Assembly: GCF_014694405.1 (NCBI RefSeq)
Contig: NZ_JAAUWV010000020.1
Location: forward strand, 1 to 64,000
Length of the DNA stretch: 64,000 nucleotides
Source: Pseudoalteromonas sp. S16_S37
GTDB lineage: Bacteria; Pseudomonadota; Gammaproteobacteria; Enterobacterales; Alteromonadaceae
Direction: 5' to 3'
Shown here: positions 1 through 7,831 of the stretch, piece after piece
Numbering within the stretch: the first letter of the stretch is position 1
Layout of the letters: each line of letters starts with the position of its first letter
Program-made: the position numbers and the translations under genes
Notes under the pieces: model-generated
The model's database searches: none
What the model was told of the DNA's origin: nothing
What the model saw: the letters and a program-made list of their open reading frames with translations, nothing else

Positions 1-1
1 C

Positions 2-211
2 ATCATCGGGCACATGAAAAGTGATGGCCATTTGGGATTAAACCGCTTGAAAGGCATATTGGGCGACAAACTCAATGCCATTCTAGCGGGTGTGGGCCAA
101 AACTTTAGAAAAATCCTAAGCCTATTAAGGCTTTTTTACGTCTGGATTTTAAGCTGGCTCTGTGCGCCATTGGCACGTGAAAATCAAACAACAAAAACGT
201 TAGATGGTTAA
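2..211 (+). mobile_element. IS5-like transposase, C-terminal end (partial)
   Basis: An open frame enters from the left edge and ends at a stop at 211. It reads I-I-G-H-M-K-S-D-G-H-L-G, followed by LKG, GD, an LNAILAGVGQN segment and a basic/hydrophobic tail. This order (conserved His, then D-x-x-LG, LKG, GD, an alanine-rich helix and a hydrophobic end) is the usual C-terminus of IS5-family DDE transposases, so this is the tail of an insertion sequence whose body lies outside the window. The right inverted repeat was not identified; it should lie between 212 and about 290. The downstream gene appears cut by this insertion. Confidence 0.75.
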
Positions 212-223
212 CCGACTCTAAAG

Positions 224-817
224 ATGGCAATCCAAATTGAACAACCTCAGTTTTTTGAAAAACCGAGATTTTCAGAATCGACTAATTACGATCACGTAAA
301 CCAATTTTGTAGTGAACTAGGTGCTGCAGGCAGTCCAACCGAAAAAATATCCCCAGCCATAAATAACTATCCGTTAGGGTTTATATTTTGTTTGTTCGGG
401 TGGGCCGTAACGCAACTTAATGAAGCAAATTTATCCATAACTATTTGTGGGTATTTAATCATCGCACATGGCGTCGGCACTTGGCTTGCGGGTTATTTTC
501 CTATGGATAAAGACCCATACATAGAATCGCCTACGTTAAAATGTAAAATTCACTCTTGTGCGGGTTGTATTATGCTTCTATCGCTGCTAATTGCGCCGAT
601 CATAATTGCATTTAGTCCAAGTTCATCTTATGTGCCTTTTTGGTTTAGGCTTGTATCAGTTATAAGCGTTGCATTAACTATTTATTACTTAACTAAAATG
701 GCAAAAGCTTATAAGTTGCAAAAGCGAGCAGGTTATTATCAACGTATATCGTATTGGCTGCAGCTGCTCTGGTTAAGTATTTTTTCGTTAATTTTAACGC
801 ACTATTCGAACATTTAA
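224..817 (+). pseudogene. DUF998-type membrane protein, probably 5'-truncated by the IS
   Basis: The frame encodes up to 197 residues with about five hydrophobic segments. Near residues 30-37 is SELGAAGSP, and near residues 92-94 a GYFPMD-like motif, both typical of the DUF998 integral-membrane family. In that family the SELGxxGSP motif normally follows a first transmembrane helix. Here only about 30 hydrophilic residues precede it, directly beside the end of the transposase, so the first helix and true start are probably missing. An imperfect inverted repeat (ctcagtttttt / gaaaaaccgag, 246-267) falls in this 5' part and may belong to the IS end. The molecular role of DUF998 proteins is not established. 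A translated fragment starting at 224 cannot be excluded. Confidence 0.55.
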
Positions 818-891
818 TTATCTCATTATACGTTGATGTAAAGGAAAGTTCAGAGCAGATCGTTATGCTTAAGAAAAGGATTGGAATTTAG

Positions 892-1302
892 ATGCTATTC
901 TCTACTACAGAATCATTTCATACAGCCCTAGAGCACGCAGCCACAAAAAAAGTGTCGCTTGTTTACCACTTAAAAATAACCGAACCCTGTGGCGCTGATA
1001 GGTGGTTGATGAACAGAAACGAAAAGCAAAGTGGCAAAAGATTATATCGAGTTAAGGTTGATCCAGTTGCTCGCGAAGGCATGTTACTGGATGAAATCGT
1101 GATAGATGAGTTTGTATCGCCTCAAGAGGCCTTAAGCTTTTTCGCAACCTTTGAACCCGTTCTTAAGAAAAATTGCTCTGATTTAGTTGTGCAGAACAAC
1201 CTTTTGGCAATGATTGAAAGTGAACAGTTCCATAAAGGGGAAGTTCATCGCGATGCAGCGTTAGAGCGAGTTGCTATTTTTATGGCTAAAAAACGCGACT
1301 AG
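892..1302 (+). CDS. Hypothetical protein (136 aa)
   Basis: An ATG preceded by a purine-rich AAAGGA-like site opens a soluble, charged 136-residue protein. I do not recognise the family. It has no signal peptide or transmembrane segment. The middle alternates hydrophobic and charged residues (LYRVKVDPVAREG, LLDEIVIDEF), suggesting a compact alpha/beta fold, and the C-terminus is basic (MAKKRD). It lies in a run of small unrelated genes after the IS, on the same strand but with about 75-90 bp gaps, so an operon is not obvious. That it is a real gene rests on length, start context and lack of a competing frame. Confidence 0.55.
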   Translation: MLFSTTESFHTALEHAATKKVSLVYHLKITEPCGADRWLMNRNEKQSGKRLYRVKVDPVAREGMLLDEIVIDEFVSPQEALSFFATFEPVLKKNCSDLVVQNNLLAMIESEQFHKGEVHRDAALERVAIFMAKKRD

Positions 1303-1392
1303 ACAGAAAATGCCAACCTGCTTGTAAATGGTATATAGAACGCAGTTTATGATAAGTGGCTCTTACTGGTTTTTTTATTAAGGAATATAAAT

Positions 1393-1707
1393 ATGTCGTG
1401 GCAATGCCAAAACTGTAATACAACAATCGATGATGATGAATTTGAGGTATGTTGGTGTTGTAATCTTGAAAAAGGCAAAATGGCCGAAGATAGCGTGCCT
1501 TGTAATTCACCCTTAGAGTGTACTCGCTGTCAGACAACTTTAGATTTTATCGGTACAAAAAACTTTCATGAAGGGACTCGATGGGGAGTACTAGGAGAAC
1601 TAGGCGAACTGTTTGTCAATAAAGAAAACTTAGACATGTATGCGTGTAAATCTTGTGGCAAAGTAGAGTTTTTTATAGCGGGGTTCAATACTAAAGATGC
1701 GCCGTGA
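1393..1707 (+). CDS. Small zinc-ribbon protein (104 aa)
   Basis: The start has a good AAGGA site (aaggaatataaatATG). The protein carries three Cys-x2-Cys knuckles: CQNC at residues 5-8, CWCC at about 21-24 and CTRC at about 43-46, plus CKSC near residues 85-88. This suggests two zinc ribbons, one formed by the N-terminal pair and one by the third and fourth knuckles. Between them is a GVLGELGELF stretch. Short zinc-ribbon proteins of this type are common in gammaproteobacteria with unknown partners; no enzymatic domain is visible. It is probably cytosolic, because there is no signal peptide. Function is not assigned. Confidence 0.6.
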   Translation: MSWQCQNCNTTIDDDEFEVCWCCNLEKGKMAEDSVPCNSPLECTRCQTTLDFIGTKNFHEGTRWGVLGELGELFVNKENLDMYACKSCGKVEFFIAGFNTKDAP

Positions 1708-1801
1708 TGCTCACAGTGCTTTTTTAATCGTTTATCTGTAAGCACTAGGAGCTTGATATACAGCTATTTTCAGTGCCATATTACCCAGTACAGGAGTTGT
1801 T

Positions 1802-2185
1802 ATGTTCGATAAAGCAAAAACTTATACTCGCAAAGAGATTCAAGCCTTAGTAGGTGGTGAAATTCAAACGTATTTACCGCAAAGAAATAAACAAATACTG
1901 GCCGGGTGTTTTAACTTGGAGCTGAACCCTGATTGTCCTGTACAAATCCAAGCTGGAAAGTCGGGCAAGGTGAAGAAAAAGGCCGAGCTGGTTATGTCGC
2001 AGATGGAAAACGAGTTTCCTGTATTTGCGAAAGAAGGTAAAAAATCAAAATATTACAGTTATCTTGGTAAGTATAGATGTGTTGGTGGAACTTGCGATCC
2101 TAAAGAGCTTGCACAAGCTGAACAGAAATCAGGGAGGCACGGGGCGTTGTCATATGTGTTTAACTTGGTGCCTGCAGATAAGTAA
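1802..2185 (+). CDS. Hypothetical protein with KTYTRKEI...GGEIQTYLP motif (127 aa)
   Basis: The start follows an AGGAG site. The protein opens with a KTYTRKEIQALVGGEIQTYL-like segment, followed by CFNLELNPDCP and an Ala/Lys-rich stretch. I recall similar sequences as small standalone domains, sometimes fused to nucleases, but I cannot name the family with confidence. Two cysteines near the C-terminus (RCVGGTCDP) could be paired or bind metal. It is soluble with no signal peptide. The neighbouring genes (zinc ribbon, Nudix) give no pathway. A nucleic-acid-related role is only a guess. Confidence 0.5.
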   Translation: MFDKAKTYTRKEIQALVGGEIQTYLPQRNKQILAGCFNLELNPDCPVQIQAGKSGKVKKKAELVMSQMENEFPVFAKEGKKSKYYSYLGKYRCVGGTCDPKELAQAEQKSGRHGALSYVFNLVPADK

Positions 2186-2213
2186 ACATTTAAACTAACC
2201 GGAGGTATATAGA

Positions 2214-2642
2214 TTGCAAAAACAAGTTCGAGTTGGTGTTGCGGTTATTATTTTACGTGAAGGTCGGGTGTTACTAGGAGAGCGTATTGGCTCACACGGT
2301 GCTCATACTTGGGCAACGCCGGGAGGTCACCTTGAATTAGGTGAAAGTATTGAACAATGCGCAAAGCGAGAGACATTTGAAGAGACAGGCCTCATTGCAG
2401 ACTCTATTGAAAAGTTGAGTTTTACCAATGACATCTTTGAAAAAGAAAACAAACATTATGTGACGTTATTTATGCTTGCGTCATGTCCAAGTGGTGAGCC
2501 TATTGTTACTGAACCCAACAAGTGTAGGCAATGGAAGTGGTTTGAGTTAGATAATCTCCCTGAACCATTATTTTTACCACTCACTAATCTGTTTAAAGAA
2601 CCCATCAATATCAATGAGTGTGCTCAACTCGCTTTGCGATAA
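2214..2642 (+). CDS. Nudix hydrolase (142 aa)
   Basis: The Nudix box is complete at residues 38-60: G-x5-E-x7-R-E-x2-E-E-x-G, with key residues GG, E, RE and EETG. Such enzymes hydrolyse nucleoside diphosphates linked to another group, using Mg2+ held by the REx2EE glutamates. The length is typical of single-domain Nudix enzymes. The start is TTG at 2214, chosen because a strong GGAGG (2201-2205) lies 8 bases upstream and the fold begins at once (VRVGVAVII). The substrate cannot be read from sequence. The sequence resembles the nucleotide-triphosphate diphosphatase type (WATPGGHLE). Confidence 0.85.
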   Translation: MQKQVRVGVAVIILREGRVLLGERIGSHGAHTWATPGGHLELGESIEQCAKRETFEETGLIADSIEKLSFTNDIFEKENKHYVTLFMLASCPSGEPIVTEPNKCRQWKWFELDNLPEPLFLPLTNLFKEPININECAQLALR

Positions 2643-2759
2643 AATTCAAATATAGTTTGCACTAAGTAAAGTCGGCACAGCGCTAGGGTTTACCCAAGGA
2701 GTTAGGATCTTTTAATATAGCCTTGATAAAGGTGCTGTGTATATTAACAAGGAAAAGGT

Positions 2760-3093
2760 ATGTTAAATGGCATAAACCACATCACCATAGCTGTAGCTGA
2801 TTTAGATATATCCTTTGCGTTTTACGTTGATATCCTTGGCATGACGGCACATGCTAAATGGCATACTGGTGCATACCTTTCTCTTAATAATATTTGGTTT
2901 TGTTTATCCCTTGATGACCTAAACCCAGCTAAAGACTATTGCCATTTAGCATTCGATATCAATGAGCAAGAGTTTAAAGCAGCTATACTTTCTGGACCCT
3001 AACGGGCATAAATTTGAATTGCATGTTGGTAGTTTAGCGAGTCGATTAGATTATCTAAAAACAAAGCCTTATGATGGTTTACAACTGTTTTAA
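2760..3093 (+). pseudogene. fosA: fosA-like fosfomycin glutathione transferase, disrupted
   Basis: The first frame gives a normal FosA/VOC N-terminus (MLNGINHITIAVADLD, FYVDILGM, WFCLSLDD, HLAFDI) and stops at 3000-3002 after EFKAAILSGP. In the +1 frame, starting near 2984, the sequence continues as LYFLDPNGHKFELHVG, SLASRL, then PYDGLQLF and a stop at 3091-3093, the normal FosA C-terminus. The segment between (helix plus the W-K-x-N-x-S-E-G stretch, about 20-25 residues) is missing. A deletion that is not a multiple of three has therefore removed the K+/substrate loop and shifted the frame. The metal ligands (His7, the His of HLAF, the Glu of FELHVG) are still encoded but in two frames. FosA adds glutathione to fosfomycin; this copy should be inactive. 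Confidence 0.8.
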
Positions 3094-3118
3094 GCGCCAC
3101 ATTAACAGGCGCTTAAAA
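3088..3118. terminator. Hairpin between convergent fosA remnant and map
   Basis: An 11-bp perfect inverted repeat (ttttaagcgcc, 3088-3098; ggcgcttaaaa, 3108-3118) has a 9-base loop. It lies between the end of the fosA remnant and the end of the leftward map gene and overlaps the remnant's last codon. The T tract is on the 5' side rather than the 3' side in either direction, so it is not a textbook intrinsic terminator, but its place between convergent genes suggests that job. Confidence 0.45.
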
Positions 3119-3120
3119 AA

Positions 3121-3903
3121 TCAGGCCAGTAAATGCGCCTCTTCTGGTCGTAACGTTAGCACTTCAAATCCAGTGTCGGTTACTAAAATAGTATGTTCTG
3201 ATTGCGCTGAGAGTTTTCTGTCTTTTGTGACGACAGTCCAGCCATCCTTTTTGGTTTTGATCCGTGCGCTACCTTGATTGATCATAGGTTCAATAGTGAA
3301 CGTCATGCCACTTTGTAGTCTTAAGCCTGTATTTGGTTTGCCGTAGTGCAGTACGTTGGGGGCTTCATGCATTTGCTCACCGATACCATGTCCACAATAT
3401 TCGCGTACCACGCTGTAACCATTTTGGTGGGCAAGTTTGGAAATGATATGACCGATATCACCGAGTCGAATCCCTGGCTTAACCAATTTGATGGCTTGCC
3501 ACATGGCTTGCTCGGTTAAAGTGACGAGTTTTTTTGCCTCATCAGATGCATTTGGCATCACGTACATTTTGCTAGAGTCAGCGATAAAGCCATTTTTTTC
3601 TAATGTAATATCAAAATTGACGATATCTGTATCTGTTAATATTTCAGATTCATTGGGAATACCATGGCAAACAATATGATTCACAGAGCTATTAAGTACA
3701 AATTCATAGCCATATTGTCCTTTTGATGCAGGCCTTGCGTTGAGCTCTTCGACAATAAATCGTTCAACGAGGTTATTTACCGCCATTGTTGAAATACCTA
3801 GTTTAACAACCTCATCTAACATGACAAAGACTTGTGAGAGTAACTTACCAGACTCACGCATTAAATCTGCTTGTGCAGAAGACTTTAAGACAACATCATT
3901 CAT
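3121..3903 (-). CDS. map: Type I methionine aminopeptidase
   Basis: Removes N-terminal methionine from nascent proteins, using two divalent metals in a pita-bread fold. All five metal ligands are visible: Asp in VNFDIT, Asp in FIADSSKM, His in CGHGIGEQMHE, Glu in FTIEPM and Glu in QSEHTI. The substrate-side His is in VCHGIP. The start chosen is the ATG at 3903 (MNDVVLKSS, 260 residues), which overlaps the end of the upstream ParD-like gene by 8 bases and gives the usual type I length; a longer frame reaches 3945 but would overlap that gene further. The coupled arrangement suggests co-translation. It is probably a second, specialised copy, since the housekeeping map usually sits near rpsB. Confidence 0.9.
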   Translation of the reverse strand: MNDVVLKSSAQADLMRESGKLLSQVFVMLDEVVKLGISTMAVNNLVERFIVEELNARPASKGQYGYEFVLNSSVNHIVCHGIPNESEILTDTDIVNFDITLEKNGFIADSSKMYVMPNASDEAKKLVTLTEQAMWQAIKLVKPGIRLGDIGHIISKLAHQNGYSVVREYCGHGIGEQMHEAPNVLHYGKPNTGLRLQSGMTFTIEPMINQGSARIKTKKDGWTVVTKDRKLSAQSEHTILVTDTGFEVLTLRPEEAHLLA

Positions 3904-4117
3904 TTTTTTCGCTCGTAGTGAATGTTTGGCCAGTGTGTTGTGCAAGTTCCGCTTGGATCAATTGCGTAAAGGTTTTATCTGGATTGAGCTCGGCTAAGCG
4001 GCCCATTTTTATCCAAAATTCAGCCTGAGAGTTAATGGATCGAGACATAACCTGACAGGTCGCGCGCAGTTCTTCATGTAGTTCGTCTGAGATTTTAACG
4101 ATACCCAAAATATACAT
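3896..4117 (-). CDS. ParD-like ribbon-helix-helix protein
   Basis: A 73-residue protein (MYILGIVKISDELHEELR..., MSRSINSQAEFWIKMGRLAE) matching the ParD-like antitoxin family. The N-terminal strand (GIVKISDEL) and the following helices fit a ribbon-helix-helix DNA-binding dimer. Its stop overlaps the start of map by 8 bases, so the two are translationally coupled. In place of a ParE-type toxin the partner is a methionine aminopeptidase. Autoregulation is likely: its first five codons form one arm of a 13-bp inverted repeat, with the other arm about 25 bp upstream. I infer a regulator or antitoxin-like modulator; toxin-antitoxin function is unproven. Confidence 0.8.
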   Translation of the reverse strand: MYILGIVKISDELHEELRATCQVMSRSINSQAEFWIKMGRLAELNPDKTFTQLIQAELAQHTGQTFTTSEKNE

Positions 4118-4154
4118 CCTATATATGTTTTATATATACATTGTATATTTTGGG
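4104..4154. promoter_or_regulatory. 13-bp inverted repeat over the ParD-like start codon
   Basis: cccaaaatataca (4104-4116) and tgtatattttggg (4142-4154) are exact reverse complements separated by 25 bp of TA-rich sequence containing tatatatgttttatatata. The right arm in gene orientation overlaps the start codon of the ParD-like gene. This is the expected layout for an operator bound by a ribbon-helix-helix dimer or pair of dimers covering promoter and start codon. Confidence 0.65.
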
Positions 4155-4178
4155 AGTTCGAAAAGTAAAGCGTTCTAA

Positions 4179-5411
4179 TTAATCTTTATTCAAACCAAAA
4201 GGGTCATCAATACTATGGCTTGGCTGTGTAAACCACTTTGGACCTGCTTCGGTCATGTAAAAATGATCCTCCAGACGAATACCAAATTCATCCGGCAGCA
4301 CTAACATAGGCTCATTACTAAAACACATACCAGGAGCGAGTAATTGGGGGTTATCCTTAACTAAATAAGGCCATTCGTGAATGTCTAAGCCAATGCCGTG
4401 GCCTGTTCTGTGAGGGCACCCAGGTAAGTCATAATCCGGGCCAAGACCTTGATTTGCAAGGTAACTACGTGCAGCATAGTCAACATCTGCGCAAGTTGCA
4501 CCAATTTTAGCAGCGTCAAACGCAGCAATTTGTGCGTTTTTTTCATGTTGCCACATGGTGCGCTGACGTTCGTTTGCCTTGCCAAATACATAGGTACGGG
4601 TAATATCTGAAAGGTAGCCTTCGAGCTTGCAACCGGTATCTACCAGCACAACATCGCCTTTTTTAAGCACTTGTGGTTCTTTAACCCCATGCGGGAAAGA
4701 GCTGGCCTTACCAAATAACACTATGCAAAAGTAATTGCCTGTTGCACCTACTTTTTTATGCGCTTGGTTAATGAATGCTTCCACTTGTGTTGTTGTAATA
4801 CCTTCATGTAGCATGCTTGCCGTCGCTTTATGAACAGCAAGCGTCATGTCCATTGCCCGTTGTATAAGCGCTAATTCGTTTTCAGACTTATGCATTCGAC
4901 AGTGTGCTGTGACTTCCTTAGCGTTAATCAAGTTCAAGCTTGGTGCGGCTTTGGCAATGCCATCGGCAACAAAAAATGCAGTGCTTTCGTCTATGCCTAT
5001 GGTTGCTTGTTCGCTTATCCCCATGTTTTGCAAAACTTTAGCAAATAGCGCATATGGGCTTTCGTGTTCTTGCCAGTCGTTAATCGGCCCTTCAATCACT
5101 TGATAATCAAGTAGCGAGCCAATTTCAAAAGTCGGGGCGATAAACTCAACAGCCCCTGAAGCGGGTAAAATAGCGCCCACTAAGCGCTCGCTGGCATACC
5201 ATTGCATACCGGTAAAATATTTAAGGTTGGTACCTGCATTTAGGTAGATTGCATCTATGTCATGCTCTTGCATATAACGCTGCGCTTTTGCAATACGTGC
5301 TTGGTATTCTTGATACGCAATAGGCTCAATGCCTTGTGTCATGTTTTCAAGTGCATCAAGTGCATCAAGGGCTTGTTGTTGTGATTGTGTGCCTATGCCA
5401 TATGTTGTCAT
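4179..5411 (-). CDS. M24 family Xaa-Pro aminopeptidase/dipeptidase
   Basis: A 410-residue metallopeptidase with an N-terminal creatinase-like domain (about residues 35-175) and a C-terminal pita-bread domain. Metal ligands are visible: Asp in VVLVDTG, Asp in LSDITRT, His in HRTGHGIG, Glu in FSNEPM and Glu in RLEDH. Enzymes of this group cleave bonds before proline or hydroxyproline in short peptides. The gene follows the DadA-like dehydrogenase by 8 bases on the same strand, so the two are one operon, and it lies beside a 4-hydroxyproline pathway. I infer that it frees proline or hydroxyproline from collagen-like peptides. There is no signal peptide, so it is cytosolic. Confidence 0.87.
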   Translation of the reverse strand: MTTYGIGTQSQQQALDALDALENMTQGIEPIAYQEYQARIAKAQRYMQEHDIDAIYLNAGTNLKYFTGMQWYASERLVGAILPASGAVEFIAPTFEIGSLLDYQVIEGPINDWQEHESPYALFAKVLQNMGISEQATIGIDESTAFFVADGIAKAAPSLNLINAKEVTAHCRMHKSENELALIQRAMDMTLAVHKATASMLHEGITTTQVEAFINQAHKKVGATGNYFCIVLFGKASSFPHGVKEPQVLKKGDVVLVDTGCKLEGYLSDITRTYVFGKANERQRTMWQHEKNAQIAAFDAAKIGATCADVDYAARSYLANQGLGPDYDLPGCPHRTGHGIGLDIHEWPYLVKDNPQLLAPGMCFSNEPMLVLPDEFGIRLEDHFYMTEAGPKWFTQPSHSIDDPFGLNKD

Positions 5412-5419
5412 GTTTGCTC

Positions 5420-6664
5420 CTAAAATCGGTTTATTCTATAAGGGGTTAAGTCAAGTGAGGGTTGCTCACCGTGACACAATTGGGCAATCAATTTTGCGGT
5501 AATAGCTGCTTGCGTTAGGCCTAAATGCTGGTGGCCAAATGCAAATAATATATTTTCATTATCAGGTGCGCTGCTGATCACTGGTAATGAATCTGGCAGA
5601 GAAGGGCGGCATCCCATCCAAGTCTGCGTTATTTGGCAGTGTTCAATATCAGTTAAAATGTTTTGAGCATGTCCTAGTAGCATGGTCGCACGATGAGTGC
5701 GCTCTGGCGCATCTAAGCCAGCAAATTCAACGGTACCTGCCAAACGAAGACCTTGCTGCATTGGAGTGATAATAAACTGCCGCTCAGCAGATGCAACTGG
5801 ACGAGATAGAATGCCATGCTTTTCAACCATAGCATGGTAGCCGCGTTCGGTATCGAGTGGCACTTTAAAACCGAGTTGTTTAGCAAGCGGTTTACTCCAA
5901 GCACCAGTACACACAACTATTTTGTCAAAGTGATAGGTATTATTAGCACTTGTTGTGATAGTGCTTTGAGCTGATTGTGCGACGATATTGGTCACTTTTT
6001 GTTGTATATACTCACCACCTAGCTCGTTATAAAGATTAAAAATGTGCATACACAATTGATGGGGGTCAACACTGTGGCCTACGTCTGGGAAAAACAGCGC
6101 ATCTGTTACTTGCTCAGATATATTTGGTTCAAGTTCATGTAGCGCTTTTTTATCAAGCCAAACGACAGATACATCCTGCGCCTTAAAATCTCGATACATC
6201 TTTTCTATATCTTTATGACTGGTCTTCTCGAAGGTGAGTAACGAGCCATTTTTAGTCAATAGCTCTTGATAATTACTGTCTGCTAAGAGTTCGTCATATG
6301 CAGGTAAAGCGTGTTCATTTAGCGCCTTAAGAGCTTGCGTATGGGCTTTGAAGGGTTTTTCTCGCATGTTTAGTAAGAAGCGGCAAAACCATGGCAGCAT
6401 CTTTAGTGCATAGCTTGCTTTTATCGATAGCGCGCCGCGGGGGTTAAATATCATGCTCGGTAATTTTGGCAGTAGTTTTTTGTTAGCCAGAGGAAATACT
6501 TGTTCTGTGGCAAAGTGGCCAGCATTTCCTTTTGAGCAGCGCTGTGCAATGCCTTCACTGTCAAATAGAGAAACGCGATAGCCTTTATCACGCAATTGCT
6601 TGGCAACACAGAGGCCTATGATGCCAGCACCTATAACGGCAATTTTTTGTTCTTTTTTGGTCAT
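5420..6664 (-). CDS. FAD-dependent D-amino acid dehydrogenase (probable D-hydroxyproline dehydrogenase)
   Basis: DadA/DAO-type flavoprotein of about 414 residues. The dinucleotide-binding motif is at the N-terminus (IAVIGAGIIGLCVAKQL), followed by a FAD-contact region (SKGNAGHFATEQ) and a C-terminal GHQHLGLTQAA segment that closes the FAD site. In the hydroxyproline route this class oxidises cis-4-hydroxy-D-proline to 1-pyrroline-4-hydroxy-2-carboxylate at the inner membrane. The start at 6664 (MTKKEQK) has an AGGA site about 9 bases upstream; a longer frame to 6706 lacks one. It is divergent from the deaminase gene and in an operon with the M24 peptidase. Specificity is inferred from context. 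Confidence 0.85.
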   Translation of the reverse strand: MTKKEQKIAVIGAGIIGLCVAKQLRDKGYRVSLFDSEGIAQRCSKGNAGHFATEQVFPLANKKLLPKLPSMIFNPRGALSIKASYALKMLPWFCRFLLNMREKPFKAHTQALKALNEHALPAYDELLADSNYQELLTKNGSLLTFEKTSHKDIEKMYRDFKAQDVSVVWLDKKALHELEPNISEQVTDALFFPDVGHSVDPHQLCMHIFNLYNELGGEYIQQKVTNIVAQSAQSTITTSANNTYHFDKIVVCTGAWSKPLAKQLGFKVPLDTERGYHAMVEKHGILSRPVASAERQFIITPMQQGLRLAGTVEFAGLDAPERTHRATMLLGHAQNILTDIEHCQITQTWMGCRPSLPDSLPVISSAPDNENILFAFGHQHLGLTQAAITAKLIAQLCHGEQPSLDLTPYRINRF

Positions 6665-6859
6665 GCATTTTTCCTGCGTTGTAATTTTTTTGGCTGAGAA
6701 ATACATAAATTAGCCAAATTGCATGTTTTACTATTAACCCAAAAGGCAATTTTTTTAACCATTTTTGAAAATCACTATGCTAATAAAATCAGTAAATTAA
6801 AAGCTTTTTATATATCCCAATAGAGTTAAGAAAAATAAATTCGCCAACAGGATATTGAT

Positions 6860-6873
6860 TATTGTATACAATA
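6860..6873. promoter_or_regulatory. 14-bp palindrome, candidate GntR-type operator
   Basis: tattgtatacaata is a perfect palindrome in the 250-bp divergent region between the dehydrogenase and deaminase genes, about 43 bp upstream of the deaminase start. The core ttgtatacaa resembles operators of GntR regulators of the FadR/FCD group (T-x-GT-x3-AC-x-A). No GntR gene is in the window, so the regulator would be encoded elsewhere. It is a plausible inducer-controlled operator for the hydroxyproline genes. Confidence 0.5.
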
Positions 6874-6915
6874 TACCTAAGATGGTAAATACAAAAACCA
6901 ATGAGGAAAAATAAA

Positions 6916-7827
6916 ATGATTAATTGGCAAGGGGTCTACCCAGCAGTAACAACCCAATTTAACGATGATGGCAGCATTAATTTCGAGACCACAAAAAGCA
7001 TGGTTGATGCACTTATCAACGAAGGTGTACACGGCATCATTGTGTTAGGCACGGTAGGCGAGAATTGCTCGTTAAGATACGAAGAAAAACGCGAGGTGCT
7101 TAAAGCGGTTAAAGAAGTTGTAGCTGGTCGCGTGCCATTATTAACCGGCGTAGCTGAGACGACTACACAGTTTGCAGTAGAGTTTTGCCAAGACGCAGAA
7201 AAAATTGGTATCGACGGATTAATGGTGCTACCAGGTATGGTTTACCGCTCAACTGAGCGTGAAGCTATTTACCATTATCAACAAGTCGCGCGCAGCATGT
7301 CGCTGCCCGTGATGATTTATAACAACCCAATTACGTATGGCGTTGATGTATCTATCGAAGGTATGAAGGTACTGGCGAATGAGGAAAACATTGTGGCAAT
7401 CAAAGAAGCCACAACTGATACACGTCGCATTACAGAGCTGCAAAGTGCGTTTGGGGAGCGTTTCATCATTTTTGGCGGTGTTGATGATATTGCGCTAGAA
7501 AGTTTAATGCTTGGTGCAACAGGGTGGATCTCTGGGCTAACCAATGTATTCCCCAAAGAGTCAGTAGCAATCTATGAGTTGGCGCGCCAAGGTCGTTATG
7601 AAGAGGCCAAAGAGATTTGGCGTTGGTTCTTGCCATTGTTACGCCTAGACACTATCCCTACACTTGTACAGTGTATTAAGTATGCTGAGCAGTTAGCTGG
7701 TAGAGGCTCTGAAGTGACACGTGCGCCGCGTTTAAGCTTGCCAGAAGAGCAAAAAGTGATGATTAATCGCTTGTATGATGAGGCGATGAGCAACCGTATC
7801 GATTTAAGCAAATTTAATTTGGATTAA
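6916..7827 (+). CDS. DapA-family 1-pyrroline-4-hydroxy-2-carboxylate deaminase
   Basis: A 303-residue TIM-barrel of the dihydrodipicolinate synthase/N-acetylneuraminate lyase superfamily. The Schiff-base lysine is K163 (VAIKEAT) and the conserved tyrosine is Y135 (IYNNP); GTVGENCSL corresponds to the carboxylate-binding G-T-T/V-G-E motif. In hydroxyproline catabolism this family converts 1-pyrroline-4-hydroxy-2-carboxylate to 2-oxoglutarate semialdehyde with release of ammonia. The start at 6916 (MINWQG) is preferred because GAGGAAA precedes it; an ATG at 6901 is upstream in frame but poorly spaced. The epimerase gene follows after 4 bases. Family certain, substrate from context. Confidence 0.87.
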   Translation: MINWQGVYPAVTTQFNDDGSINFETTKSMVDALINEGVHGIIVLGTVGENCSLRYEEKREVLKAVKEVVAGRVPLLTGVAETTTQFAVEFCQDAEKIGIDGLMVLPGMVYRSTEREAIYHYQQVARSMSLPVMIYNNPITYGVDVSIEGMKVLANEENIVAIKEATTDTRRITELQSAFGERFIIFGGVDDIALESLMLGATGWISGLTNVFPKESVAIYELARQGRYEEAKEIWRWFLPLLRLDTIPTLVQCIKYAEQLAGRGSEVTRAPRLSLPEEQKVMINRLYDEAMSNRIDLSKFNLD

Positions 7828-7831
7828 GCTT

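Noticed and set aside
1286-1537. Leftward frame of 83 codons opposite the zinc-ribbon gene
   Set aside because: Overlaps two forward genes and has no plausible start context.
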